Assembly: GCF_020283565.1 (NCBI RefSeq)
Contig: NC_060065.1
Span: forward strand, 41,590,409-41,654,408
DNA length: 64,000 nucleotides
From: Trifolium pratense
Taxonomy: Eukaryota > Streptophyta > Magnoliopsida > Fabales > Fabaceae
Reading direction: 5' to 3'
Shown here piece after piece: positions 11,667 to 24,141 of this stretch (position 1 is its first letter; every line of letters starts with the position of its first letter). The notes under the pieces were generated by a model that did no database searches, was not told the origin of the DNA, and saw nothing but the letters and a program-made list of their open reading frames with translations. Made by a program: the position numbers and the translations under genes.

Positions 11667-13468
11667 ATGTCTGTGTTTGCTTCACATACCATTTGTAAAG
11701 TTGCCAAAGATGCAGCTGGAATTGCTGGTAATTTTCTTTCTCTTACTTTCTTAGATTCTGAACTTTCCTATCTGAGATTTTCTTTTTCTTTTTTGTTAAT
11801 TAAAAGAACACATTTTCCTATCTGGGATTATTTTAATTTTAAAAAAAAACTCATTTTCCTATCTGGAATTTTTTTTATTTGAAAAAAGAACTCATTTTTA
11901 TTTTTTATGATTTTTCAACTTGAAGTGTTTGTTTATTTTTATTTACTTACTTATTTGCAGGTAACATCTTTGCTTTTGGGTTATTTGTATCTCCAATGTA
12001 AGTTTTCTTGAATAATTCAGCTCAAATGAAATTGAAGTTTATGTTTATCTTATGTAAATTTTGTTTTGAATTTTGAATTTTGAATTTCAGACCTACATTT
12101 AGGAGAATTATAAGAAATGGGTCAACAGAAATGTTCTCAGGATTACCATATATTTATTCCTTGATGAACTGCTTGATTTGCATGTGGTATGGTACTCCTT
12201 TGATATCACATGATAATATTTTGGTTACAACTGTTAATTCAATTGGAGCAATCTTTCAATTTGTGTACATAATCATCTTTATGATGTGTGCTGAGAAAGA
12301 AAAGAAGGTTTGTTACTTACCTTTTTGATATTATTGGAAGTTTATGATAACTTGTGTTAATCATCATCATTATCTTGGTCATTCAAATTGTAAAGATTGT
12401 GCAATTTAAGCTTTGTTTTGCAAGACTAATTTAGAGCTTATAGAGGATAACTTATAAGCTCATATGACTAAATAGATATGTTTGGTAACATATTTTTTCA
12501 TGAGCTTGGAAGTCTTATTTTACAGCTTATAGTGTTTTTTGATAAGCTACTTCAAGTAGCATTTGAGCTTAAGGCTTATCATTTTTCTGTCAATTTTTTC
12601 CTTATTATCTTAATTAAAAAAGAAATTAAATATTAATTAACGTATATTTTTATTTTATATTTATCAACTAGTTCAACCGTCAATTTTACCAAACACTACA
12701 AATTCAATCAGCTAGTTTATCTACTATAAGCTCATATGATATCAGCTATCCGCTACTTTTTACCAAGTAGAGTCTTAGTCACTCAAATTTATGAACAATA
12801 GTAATAACTCATTATACATGCATTATATTTGAAACTGTACACAATCATTTGTTAATTTCTAAGTTGTTATGTTCCAAATTTTTCATCAGGTTAAAATGTT
12901 TGCATGGTTGATTGTAATTCTTGGCATATTTGCAACCATATTGCTTGGAAGCTTGCAAATAGATGACATTCTAATGCGCCGACTCTTTGTTGGGATTTTG
13001 AGTTGTGCATCTCTCATTTCAATGTTTGCCTCTCCATTGTTTATAATTGTAAGTATGTAATTCCCTGCATATATATTTAACGTTGAGTTGTACTATCTAT
13101 TAGCTTCGAGCCTAGATGAAATTACTTACATTACCTATACCTATATGAATTTTGCAGAGATTGGTCATTCAGACAAAGAGTGTTGAATTCATGCCATTTT
13201 ATCTCTCACTTTCCACCTTCCTAATGAGCACCTCTTTCTTAATTTACGGATTACTCAGCGATGATATCTTCATTTATGTAAGTTCCTTTCACCTCATCCT
13301 TTTGTCTGATTTGTTTTGCAATGTTGTAACATGTACTTTACTTGATTTTTATAGCTGCCAAATGGGATAGGAACCATTTTGGGAATGATCCAGTTGATAT
13401 TATTCTTCTATTATGAGAAGAAATCAAGAATAGATGCCGGTGAACCGTTGATAGTTTCATATGCATAA
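11667..13468 (+). CDS. SWEET2: Bidirectional sugar transporter, SWEET2 type (six exons)
   Basis: Exons by GT-AG junctions: 11667-11727, 11961-11997, 12091-12307, 12890-13048, 13158-13277 and 13355-13468. The 708 nt encode 235 residues, the usual SWEET length. The protein has two MtN3/saliva repeats of three membrane helices each (about residues 15-100 and 130-215), joined by a linker helix. Family words seen are AGIAGNIFAFGLFVSP, GSTEMFSGLPYIYSLMNCL, WYGTP, LQIDD and SVEFMPFYLSLSTFLMSTSF. The C-terminus, GEPLIVSYA, is close to what I recall for Arabidopsis SWEET2 (EPLIVSYV). SWEETs are facilitators of sugar movement down a gradient; SWEET2 members are reported at the vacuolar membrane of roots. 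Membership of clade I/SWEET2 is by sequence pattern. The paralogue letter and the transported sugar are not determined. The ATG chosen follows a T-rich leader and starts MSVFASH. Confidence 0.93.
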
Positions 13469-15956
13469 TCACTTCTTCTGAAAATATTAAAGGTAAGGTA
13501 CAAGCTGATACACGGTATTTTTTTATTAAGATTTCTGGTTTTTCACAGTTCATGGTGTGAAAACAGTTGTCTAAAATTGACTATGGTCATTCTTTTTTGA
13601 GAATCTTAGCTCAATGTATGAGATAGGTTTCTTGAATTGAATGATTCAATATATGGTTTTTTAAAACTGAAACCATGATCATATTGCCACTGAAAACTCT
13701 TTAACTTCTTTTTTATAGGCATTCGGTTTCTTTGAAGAATAGATAATCTAATCACAATCATAAGTTTAGCCCTATCCTACAATCCTGGTTTTGGGCTTAG
13801 CCGCTCTGCACCACTCCACTCTGCAATCTAGGATTGACAACATAGATGAAAACTTTAATTTCAATACCATTTAGACTCTGATCAAGTGTTTAAATGCTGC
13901 TGTTACTTCTAAGATTCTAAGTTATTTACTTGGTTTTAGATTGCTGATAGGCAATGCTATTTCGACCTTGACTAACCTACCTCAACTACCATTAAGAATT
14001 AATGAGCATGCATAATTAGAGTTTCTCTCCATTGTGCATATATAGGGGTGGGTGCGGTAGTTTGCAATCTAATATGCAGTCACTGATTGAGTTAGTCGCC
14101 TTCCAAGTTCCGACCATCTAAGCTACATCCGGATTGATCCTTGTTGCATAAAGAGTATTCTAGAGCTTGATATCTATGTTGCTAATCTATAAATTATCGT
14201 GTAATTGCATTTGAGCAACAATTATTATTCAGTGAAGATTATGTGATCGAGGGGAGCCAACACAGTGTCACGTTAAATAAGCCACTGTACTAGTGTAGCA
14301 GAACTTGAACAAATCACTATAGTTATGCACGATATATGTTATTTAGTATAAAATGTTGTCAAATAGCGGCTATAAGTAGCACCATGGTGTAGTAGAATTT
14401 ACACCAACCGCTATTTTGCACGATTGACAACATTGGTTCAAAGCAAGTCTTAATTTCAATGACTAACTAGGCTTACTATGTGATATTTTAGTTGAAGCAA
14501 GTCACCATTTTTGCATTTCATACTTTCCTGTCGGCCATAAACTTCATCTACATAATAATGCATTAAAGTTTTAAGAGAGTTCTCAAAGTAACATCTCATT
14601 GTTCCTCTACAAAACAGAATCAAAGAAGTTAGATATGAACAGTTGCGGTTGCCTTCTATATATGATCTGAAACAGAAGCTCACAATGTTGCTAGTTGGTT
14701 CAAATTATTGGTTCAATTACTGTTGCACCCTTGAGAGTGACCAGAAGTCGCAATAAAGAATAACTTCAAATATTCTGTATATATTTTACGCCTTTTCTTG
14801 GGATGGTGAACTATGCATCAAAGTTCAAAATGGTATTACAGAAAGAAATGCTGTTTGCACCGTTACTGCATTTGTTGGTGGCCTCTCTTACATTGAGTGA
14901 GGCATTTTTTTTAGTTCATCAGATGTTAGAGACTTCGAGAGGCATGTATTATTTATTTTTGTCGTGAATGAGCAATAAGTGATTATTATCTCACAATTTC
15001 ATACATTTGTGATGGATATATAGATATCAAAAGTTTCACTTTGGATTTGTTCCAAAGTAGTTTTGTCTATGTTTACCAATTCTTTATCAGTTGTTTTGTT
15101 TCATATTATTCTCACAACTAGTTTTCTTTCAGAATTATGAAGCAATTTTCATTTTTTCAATGAATAAGTCCATTAATAGTCAATGTTTTAAATGTACCAC
15201 TAAAAGTTGGTTCTGCAAATGTGTACATCTGAAGTAATATTGCGGCGTGTGTAAAATTTCATCGTCGGTTTTGTAGTCTTGTTCAACTATAACTCAAGTT
15301 AGATCAAACTAAAATGCGGGTTAGATCAAATTCTTCCCCTTCCGTTCTGAAAGCATACTTCAAAAACGTAATTTTTAAGAAATCATCGAGTTAAAAGCAG
15401 TTCTCTTATGGTATGTTTGAATTTGTGTGTACCTAAAAAAAAAAAAATTGTGTGTACCTTATTTCTTGTGTCCCAAAACCTTCTCTCCGTGTTTTTTCTG
15501 AAGCTACAAATTGTAGCTTTGGCAGGTACTATTCTACCACTAGACCACAACATATACAAACATAAACATATTAATAATGTTAATCACTTTGGCACACATA
15601 AAGTATTCTTAATCATTTCATATCTTAAATAAGTGGTTAGGGATTCGATCTTGGTTCTTGTGTATGAAAAAAATTAAGTTAGGAGGAGGAACCTAGTGTC
15701 CAACAAATTTCATGACAAAAATTACTTACTACTAAACGGTGATGAAAACTTCGTACAACTAGCATGATTGAAATTTTAGTTGAGAAAATATAAATATAAT
15801 ATTCAGACATTTTTGTAGACCAACTAATGTATTTGATCTATAATATAGTCAAGATGCATTCGTTTTTCAATAAACCTAAAAAATGATTTTTTGCTTATAA
15901 TAGTGACCGGAAGGAGTATTGTACTAGTAGAGACAACAAAAATAAGGCTAATGCTA
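13469..15956. other. SWEET 3' UTR and intergenic spacer
   Basis: Just after the SWEET stop a donor-like AAAG/GTAAGG (about 13493) and an acceptor-like TTATAG (about 13719) suggest a possible 3' UTR intron. The rest has no supported gene. A MITE right end related to 124-226 is seen at about 15893-15917. A tRNA-derived-looking scrap (ggttagggattcgatc) lies near 15634. Confidence 0.35.
14350..14436. repeat. Short inverted repeat
   Basis: The left end, aaatgttgtcaaatagcggc, pairs imperfectly with the right end, gctattttgcacgattgacaacatt. At about 85 bp this could be a very small MITE. Confidence 0.45.
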
Positions 15957-16209
15957 CGGAATATGAATTTTACAAAACTTACTATTGGATTGAAAATTTA
16001 TATCGTATAGATCATCTATAAATTTTTTAATTTTTTTTTGAAAATCATTGGATATGTTATTGAGAACCATCAAGATTTATGTTAATTAATAAACCGTTAA
16101 TCTTGATGTGTCTCAATAACATATAAATGATTTTCAATTTTTCTATAAATGATCTATATGATATAAACTTTCAATTCAACGGTGAATTTTGTAAAATTCG
16201 TATTCGTGA
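15957..16209. mobile_element. Foldback MITE, family shared with 23738-24141
   Basis: The arms of about 100 bp start near cgaatacgaattttacaaaa and carry gatcatctat and gattttcaattt. They pair across a short centre with accgttaatcttgatg. The same family, larger and better preserved, occurs at 23738-24141. It lies about 140 bp upstream of the BASS1 start and may overlap its promoter. Confidence 0.75.
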
Positions 16210-16350
16210 CTGGATGATGTGATCCATATTAGAATTTACCACAAAGTAATTGCTATTTTTCTTCTTCTTTTTTAAAACAAATTCCACACTGACAGACACT
16301 GTCGTCGTCGTCAAAGCTTCGAAGCTCAGCTCAAAACAACAGACGACAAA

Positions 16351-18996
16351 ATGCAAGCATCAATCACATACTCACCACTTTCAACTAAATTTATCAAATT
16401 CAGAACAATCTTACAGCAACACAAACCAAACAATTTCTTCAAAACCAAATCCTATTTTGCATCAAACAAAACCATTTTCTCACCTAACACTATGCAATTT
16501 TCAACCTCAATCACCATTAAACCCTTCCACATCAAAATCCCCCAAAGTCTCCATCTCCAACTTGGGTCCACTTCGTTGCGGCATTTCATCGAACAGTGAG
16601 AGTGCAAATGTGGATGGGAGAAGTTTTAGGCAATGGGTTGAGGTTGCCGGTGAGGCGATATCGACGGCGTTTCCGTTATGGGTTACGATTGGGTGTGTGT
16701 TGGGTTTGTTGAGACCAAATTCGTTCAATTGGGTTACTCCTAAATTGAGCATTGTTGGACTTAGTGTAATTATGCTTGGTATGGGTATGACTTTAACTCT
16801 TGATGATCTTCGTTCTGCTCTTTCTATGCCTAAAGAAGTTCTTTCTGGTTTTTTCCTTCAATATTCGGTTAGTATCTTTGTACTTTGATACTTTTTATGT
16901 TGTTGTACTACATGAAACTGACACACAAATAGGAGATCTCGAGTTGAACTCGGGACACCATGGATATACGGCCTAATAATTTTGTCAGTTGAGCTAGGAC
17001 TTATAGATATCGTTTATTTTCTTTTGCTTGTTAATGAGGAATAAATACACTGTTAAAATTACATTTAATGGATGATTAGGTGATATATAGAGGTATCACA
17101 ACTCATTAACAATCCTCTGATCTGAATGCAATTAACTGAGATTTTCAATGTCATGTTATAAATCACAAGTTTTAGGTCTATATTTAAACCAAATTATGGT
17201 TAATGGATATCATGTATATTTGAAGATGTAAAAATCATGTATAGTTTCGATGGTTAAAGGATAATAGATATCATGTACTATTTGAACACTCGAAAATCAT
17301 GATTAATTTTATTTAATGTTGTGGTTAATCATGTTCGGTGAATGATTTATGAGTTGCAACACGTTATATTCATTAATTATACACTTAACAATCCACATGC
17401 TGTATTTGACATGTATAACATATTTGACATGCATTAACCATTCAAATTGTTGTCTAAATTTGTTGTCAACTTTGTGTGTCAAAATAACATTTCTGATTTA
17501 AATATTTGTATTGAAAAACAATAATAAGATGCTCTTTTTTTTCAAAGAGACAACACATAAGGTTTTTTTTAAGTGATGACTTTAGTTTATGTCCAGTTAC
17601 ATTTATATTGTCAAGGTTTTAATTGTGATTGTAATGCATTGTGGTTGCGATCCTTGATATTGTGAAGAATTGTAGACGGAACAGATGCAGTTAATGCTGT
17701 CATGATTGTGGCTGAGAGGTCCTAAAATGGTTGATGTTGTGACCACAATTTATTTAAAACCTTGGATATTGTAATTCCAAACAGCATGATAGTTCGCATA
17801 TTTTATAACATTCTAATTTCTAACCTGTTTAACTTGATGAGACCTTCTTTTTGAGAATTTTCAGATAATGCCATTATCTGCATTTTTTATAAGCAAACTC
17901 TTAAATCTACCATCACATTATGCAGCTGGTTTAATATTAGTTGGGTGCTGTCCTGGAGGTATGAGGTTTAGCCTACCCTTAACCTCTTTTTATGTACTCT
18001 TTGTTGGTTGCATCCCATTGTGCATATGGTGATTCAGATTTATGCTTCCTGTCTACCCTTCACCTATTTTATGTTGCCTTTTTTTGGTTGCAGGCACGGC
18101 TAGTAACATTGTAACGTATCTTGCACGGTACATAATTGTAATTCCAGTGAATGCTTTATTAATTAATTTGATGAGCATGGTAATCTGATGATTTATTTGT
18201 TTTGCTAGTGGAAATGTGGCACTTTCTGTTGTAATGACAGCTGCAAGCACTCTATCAGCCGTGGTTAGTATAATACAATAATGATTTTAGTCCTATATAT
18301 GGTTTTCCAACTTGATGTGCTATGTTAATGACATAATATGGTACTGGAAGCCATTGCAATCAAATAAAAATGGCGCTATATGGATTTCTTAATGAGGCTT
18401 CTTTGTTGGACTCCATATGTTTAACCCTAAGTGTTTGGTTAGATTAAGTAATTTTGAGAAATAGACAAGAAATTATTATGAAACATTAGGTTTTGCATAG
18501 AAGGTGCCATCAGGTCTTCATCGCGAATTTTCTTTGGCAGCTTCCTAGGTTGAACTTGGGAAGCTTTGTTAATTTTTTCCATCACAGATGTTTGGCGCTC
18601 TCTCTGGTATTGTGCTAACTAAAAAAAGACCATTAACCGAAACCTTATTTGTTTTATAGAAAATGATCCGGAGTATATTATGTATATATTTAAGTGGCAA
18701 AGCATATACAACTTTCTTCTCTTCTACTTCACAACCTTTTGGCACGTTAAATCATCTATTAATCCAATATCTATGATACCTAAAAGAAAGCCTTTAAACT
18801 ATTCCAGCAGCACGTTAAATCATCTCTTAATCCAATATCTATGATACCTATCATAATAACCTTCAGAAATCGTATAAACTTTCATACGTGTATGACATTT
18901 TAATCTTTTTTTTTTTGTTTTATTTGATGTTAAATTCGATGTCGTTTGGTTTTTACGTGTATTTTTTTTTAAATGCATGTATGTCATAGAAGATAA

Positions 18997-19088
<92 letters not shown>

Positions 19089-20177
19089 ATGTATACCGTG
19101 TGTGCATTTTAATGTTCAAATAACACAACTCTTGTTATATTAGCGATATAATAGTACTTTTATCATAAACAACTTCTTGCATTGACTCATTTACTACATT
19201 GCAGATCATGACTCCTTATCTGACAGCCAAACTTGCTGGTAAATATGTTGCTGTGGATGCAGCTGGCTTATTAATCTCGACATTGCAGGTTAGCTTTCCA
19301 TGTTTCGCATTTTCATTTTCGTTTCAACTGATAAACATAAAATATAGATTTATTATTTCTTTCACAATTTTTGAAAACAAATCTAGCATTTTCAGAAATT
19401 TTGAAAATATCAAAACATTGTTTCCACTGTTTCTAAAAATACATGCTTCGTAGGTTACCTTCTATCTATCGCAATTATTCACTATGAGTCTTTAATCTCC
19501 TTGTTAACAATTTAAAATAAACACAAATTTTAGATAAGTAAAACTGAAAATATTTTTCTAAAGTAAACAGCCCTAATTGTCTCTCCATTCTCTCTGAACA
19601 GGTTGTGCTTTTTCCTGTATTGGCTGGTGCACTTCTGAATCAGTATTTCCAACCTCTTGTTAAACTCGTGTCTCCATTGATGCCACCCTTAGCTGTAGCA
19701 ACTGTGGCAATTTTATGTGGAAATGCAATTTCACAGAGTTCTTCTGCAATCCTTATGTCTGGTGGACAGGTTATCTTAGCTGTCTGCCTTCTTCATGCTT
19801 CTGGTTTTTTCTTCGGATACGTTCTTGCCAGGATTCTTGGTCTAGATGTGTCATCATCGCGAACTATATCCATTGAAGTTGGCATGCAGGTAAATTTAAT
19901 ATTTTGCAATTACAGTTTTAAGTATAGGCAGATTGCTAAATGCTAGCTGATACACCTTTTCGCGGTCCTTTGTTCAATTCCACATAAATTTACTCGTTTC
20001 TTTGCACTCATATTGTAGAACTCAGTTCTTGGCGTAGTTCTGGCTGCCAAGCACTTTGGAGATCCCTTAACAACAGTACCTTGTGCTGTTTCAAGTGTGT
20101 GTCACTCAATCTTCGGTAGCATCTTAGCAGGAATGTGGAGACGCTCTGTGCCACCTGAGATGAAGGTCAAGGACTGA
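16351..20177 (+). CDS. BASS1: Chloroplast sodium/metabolite cotransporter, BASS1 type (seven exons; frame break in exon 1)
   Basis: Exons: 16351-16867, 17865-17958, 18094-18127, 18209-18263, 19205-19288, 19602-19889 and 20019-20177. The conserved part matches the bile acid:Na+ symporter (SBF) fold of plastid envelope BASS proteins: [91 protein letters not shown] and [10 protein letters not shown]. The total would be about 409 residues, as in the Arabidopsis protein I recall. The ATG at 16351 starts a Ser/Thr-rich, plastid-transit-like stretch ([17 protein letters not shown]), but its frame stops at 16597-16599. The SBF domain is in the next frame (+1), which has no ATG upstream; its open stretch begins at a TTG at 16250. 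So either one extra base or two missing bases lie between about 16352 and 16600, or the start is not an AUG. All later junctions keep frame. The substrate of BASS1 is not established here. Confidence 0.88.
16925..16990 (-). mobile_element. SINE-like tRNA-derived fragment in BASS1 intron 1
   Basis: On the minus strand the stretch reads cctagctcaactgac and later gtcccgagttcaactcgaga. This resembles the A box and B box of a pol III promoter in plant SINEs. It is short and degenerate. Confidence 0.4.
19003..19085. repeat. (GA)n microsatellite
   Basis: A pure GA run of about 83 bp lies in BASS1 intron 4. The minus-strand frame over it is a Ser-Leu artefact. Confidence 0.97.
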
Positions 20178-21441
20178 ATATAGCTAGCTGGATAATCTTT
20201 TGCTTGTAAATAGGATGTTTCATTGTTGTAACATTTTCTAGTCACCAAATACATTGTTTTTCAGTGTCAAGGTTCTTCAATCATATTATTTTCAAGTAAA
20301 CGGTACAAATGAGTTAGACTAAGTATATCTTTGGATGCATGGTGAAGATTGTGAAGAAATGATTTTCCTCAAGAGAGATATGTTTCTTTTATGTTTAAAA
20401 ATGTTTGTATCTGCAGTCGATGATTCCCAAATTGTGGTGAATTTGATGAATTTTTTAGACTTGGAGTGCCATTAGTTCTCATAGAGTCATAAGTGATGGG
20501 ACAATCATTTCTACAACAAATATCTGGAAATTTTGATGCCCAAGTATGATGTCAAATACCAAATTGTTACCTCTTATAGTGGAGCCAATTAAGGTCTACA
20601 GAAAGTAAGAGAATCCTGGGAAAAACTGTTAATGCTTTTTAAGTTTTAAGGACTGGATTGCTCAAAAAAGTTAGATAATGTTTTGTTGGTGCATTGAACT
20701 GCATATAAGACATCTTTGAGACTATCTCCATATTTGCTAGTGTATGGAAATTCATGCCACGTACCTATGAAACTCTTTTCATAAGACGCCTTTGAGACTA
20801 TCTCCAAACTTTATTTTCTCAATAAAAGATTCAAGTTCTTTTTTATGTATCTGGTATATATTATAGACTAGATACATCAATTATTCAATGAATTTAAAAA
20901 GTGATTTTTTTCTTCTTTTATTAAGAATCGGAATGACTGTGAATTAGTTTGTAACACCTACCTAACTCAAATGACAAATGTTGATATTGTTAGTTGAAAC
21001 ATTTTCATCCTAGTTTGAATCTAAGGTCTCACAGTCGTGTACGAGTTTTAAGTGTTAATGGTCACTTCTACATACCCAATACAAAGTAAATTATAAATTA
21101 ATTACTTCTTATAATATTTTCCAAGTAAAAAACAAGCAGAACACTTGCAATTAATATTTTATTACTCTCAGACAAAAACTTAACCATCTTAATTCATCAA
21201 GTTTGCTGGTACAAGCAATATAGTTGAATAATGTGGCAGCTCATACAATTCATCAACCTACCTACCACATAATTTATTTATTTTTTGAGGCAATCATCTT
21301 ACCACATGCTTAACATCTCCACCACTTACCACACATAATATCTATATCATATCCTATAATAAGTACTATACTAAGTCATAAATTGCTTACAATATAACAC
21401 AATCCAAGATCCCCTTTTAAAACTCAATCATACACAAAACC
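20178..21441. other. BASS1 3' region and Kunitz gene 1 promoter
   Basis: No gene is supported. About 21195-21400 is similar to the region upstream of the second Kunitz gene (tgaataatgtggca, aattcatcaacct, atatcatatc), so it is probably the shared promoter. A TATA-like tcctataataag lies at about 21352-21363. Confidence 0.45.
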
Positions 21442-22086
21442 ATGTCAAACAAATTTACCAATATTGCAACCTTTAGCCTTGTATTATGGCTTTTCATGGC
21501 CATAACAACATTAGCTCAATCTGAAGATGAAATAGTTCTTGACACAAAAGGTCACCCTATTGATAGCCGCAACAAATATTACATAAAACCAGCTATAACT
21601 GATAGTGGAGGTGTTTTCACTTTGATAAATAGAAATGGTTCATGCCCTTTATATGTAGGTCAAGAAAACACTGATCTTGATGATGGATTACCTGTTATTT
21701 TCACTCCTTTTGCAAAACAAGATAGAGGTGTTAAGGTCAATAGTGACTTTAAGGTAAGATTTTCAGCTTCCTCAATTTGTGTACAATCTACTGAATGGAA
21801 AGTTGGTGATAGAGATAGTAAGAGTGGTAGGAGGGTAGTTATTACCGGTAGTGATGACGGTTATGGTAGTTATTTTAGAATTGTGAATACTCAATTTAAC
21901 GGTGTTTATAATATCGAGTTTTGTCCTACGGAGGCGTGTCCTTTGTGTAGGTTTGATTGTGGGACTATTGGTAGGTTTGTTGAGAATGGAAAGATTTTGT
22001 TGGCTTTGGATGGTACCGCGCTCCCGGTTGTGTTTCAGAGATCATTTGTTTGTAAGGATAATCCTACAAAGTCGGCCGATATATGA
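21442..22086 (+). CDS. Kunitz-type proteinase inhibitor-like protein 1
   Basis: Single exon of 214 residues. A hydrophobic signal peptide (about residues 1-26, cleavage near TLAQS) shows it is secreted or vacuolar. The mature protein opens with the Kunitz signature VLDTKGHPIDSRNKYYIKPA. Cysteines are at about 68, 113, 161, 166, 169, 173 and 204. Classical Kunitz STI proteins have four, forming two disulfides. The cluster CPTEACPLCRFDCG is of the legume subgroup once annotated as 'alpha-fucosidase', a label now doubted. Members inhibit serine or other proteases in defence or development. I cannot assign the reactive-site residue, so inhibition is inferred from family only. The C-terminus runs about 13 residues beyond that of the paralogue at 24591. 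The ATG follows a short AAAACC leader. Confidence 0.92.
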   Translation: MSNKFTNIATFSLVLWLFMAITTLAQSEDEIVLDTKGHPIDSRNKYYIKPAITDSGGVFTLINRNGSCPLYVGQENTDLDDGLPVIFTPFAKQDRGVKVNSDFKVRFSASSICVQSTEWKVGDRDSKSGRRVVITGSDDGYGSYFRIVNTQFNGVYNIEFCPTEACPLCRFDCGTIGRFVENGKILLALDGTALPVVFQRSFVCKDNPTKSADI

Positions 22087-23678
22087 AAATCGCCTAAAAC
22101 ACCGGTGATGATGTCGCTCTTCAGACATTAAAGATAATGTAAGGTTGTCCTCGTGACCGAGACAATGGCCTGGTGATTGTTGGTTTGATAAAAATTAAGG
22201 AAAAACAAGTTAGTTTTTCTCTTTTATTTAAACCGACACTAACTCGACTATTGTCTCAAAAGTCACAATAAAGAGGACCGTAAACTTCTACTTCCGAGAT
22301 CAACATTAGTTATGGTTGAACAATGAATATCGACCGAATGGTCTATCTTGCTTGTATTTGTAGCTTCTATTTAAGTTTATGTTTGTAATGTATACTTGTA
22401 TTTTTATTCTTCTAATAGCTTGTTAATAGTTGGAGCTACCCATATTAATTATATAATTTAGCTCCAAAATGTAATGTATGAAACTTTAGTTTTACTGTTT
22501 TGTTAGCAAAAGTATTCATGCGCGCTACTGTATAGACTAATGTTAGCAAGATTGGTTATCTGTGTAATTAAAAAAAAAAGCTTCTCTGTATGTGTGATTC
22601 GTAGTGGTATTTACAATGAACAAATTTTACTAAACATTACTTTTTCTGTTTTTAGGCTGTTTTGAATGAATTAAGTAGATTTCAAATGCACCTTACTTTA
22701 CTTTCACTAGCCATTTGCCTCTTTCCATAAGTGAAAAATAATTGATACCATAAGAGTATTTTCTTTCTTTCTTTTTTGGTATTAACTCTTAACTTATGGG
22801 AGGAATGTAACACCGGTAATATAGAGTTCAGCTGTGAAGTAAGTAAAATTTAATTAAGATTTCATAAGAAAAAAACTATTACGACAAATAGACACCTAGA
22901 CTATCGACCAAAAAAAATCAAGAGCAAGAATGGAGATTAGATATTAGTCTAAACCAATGGAGATTAGTTAGGTTTCAAGTTAGTGGCTTAAAATTTCAAA
23001 AAATTTACTTCTAAAAATCACTTGAAGGAGAAATAGTTTCTCTCAAATTTCCTCAGTGGCTAAGTTTTTCCATAGGTTTAATTATAAACCAAGTTTTCTA
23101 CTTATTTTTTTTTATGAAAACTTATATTAATTGAAAGACATTCTTTTTAATAGATTTGGTCACTTCTTGACTTATGAGCATAGTCCACAGTATTTTCATT
23201 CTTTCCTTTTTCTCATTTTTGTCTTTTTTTTCATTTTCATAACATAGAGGGTTCAACTATCTTTTGGAATGAATAATGGAGTGAGGTTATCCTTCTTAAT
23301 TAGAGTAGTTGTCTTATATGTATTTGATTTGATTGTTGGGCATCAATCATCTCTTGAGATGAATACCCTATAGTAGGGTTATCCTTCTCTGTTTGAGTGC
23401 GATTGCCTTTTACCGACATACACATTTTCTTTTATGTATTTTTTAAAAAAGAAAAGAAAAAATCAAGATACATTAATAATCTTATGTAAAAGAAAAAAGT
23501 AGAAAAAAAAGGAAGAGGAAAAAAAGGAATATATTTATTTTGAGTAGAAAAGGAGAAAAAAATTAAAAAAGTCAGTTTATCTTTAAAATAATGACATGTG
23601 ACTATGTGTGCGCCGAAATAATATTTAGTTTGGGGTGTGACCAAACTAACTATTACTCCACTTATACATAAAAATTGG

Positions 23679-23681
<3 letters not shown>
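22087..23681. other. Kunitz gene 1 3' UTR and spacer
   Basis: The first ~350 bp resemble the sequence after the second Kunitz gene (gccgatatatgaaaat or gaccgatatatgaaaat, and ttgtctcaaaagt), so they are a duplicated 3' UTR. The rest has no gene. A-rich minus-strand frames around 23432-23863 are low-complexity artefacts. Confidence 0.45.

Positions 23682-23737
<56 letters not shown>
23682..23737. repeat. (TA)n microsatellite
   Basis: Pure TA run of about 56 bp that abuts the left end of the foldback element at 23738. A shorter TA run abuts the right end. Confidence 0.95.
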
Positions 23738-23739
<2 letters not shown>

Positions 23740-24141
23740 CTTTGTCTAACATGAACAACCACATTAAGTGGTGTATGGTGAACAGGTCTACTGATATCGC
23801 TATAACGAATACGAATTTTACAAAATCCACCGTTGAATAGAAAGTTTGTATCATATAGATCATTTATGTCAAATTTTAAAAATATTTAAAATCATTTGAT
23901 ATGTCTTTGAGACCCATCAAGATTAACGGTATTTAATAAAAACTCATAAACCGTTAATTTTGATGGGTCTCAAAGACATATCAAATGATTTTCAATATTT
24001 TTAAAATTTGACATAGATGATCTATATGATACAAACTTTCAATCCAACAGTGGATTTTGTAAAATTCGTATTCGTTATAGCGATATCACAAACTTGTTCA
24101 TGATGCACCACTTGATGTGGTTGTTCATGTTAGAATTGGCC
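23738..24141. mobile_element. Large foldback MITE inserted in (TA)n
   Basis: Inverted arms of about 190 bp. The outer parts pair ggctttgtctaacatgaac with gttcatgttagaattggcc. The inner parts pair cgctataacgaatacgaatt, gatgggtctcaaagacatat and others. The centre is about aataaaaactcat. TA repeats flank both ends, which fits a TA target. The inner arms define the family shared with 15957-16209; the outer ~45 bp are extra. Confidence 0.8.

Noticed and set aside
16250..16350. Start of BASS1 at 16250
   Set aside because: The open frame begins there with TTG, not ATG, and continues through the leader. It is reported as a frame problem rather than a start.
18820..19128. Minus-strand 102-codon frame
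   Set aside because: It is mostly Ser-Leu translation of the (GA)n microsatellite.
23432..23863. Minus-strand 143-codon frame
   Set aside because: It runs across the (TA)n repeat and A-rich sequence (Ile-Tyr repeats, F-rich) and enters the foldback element.
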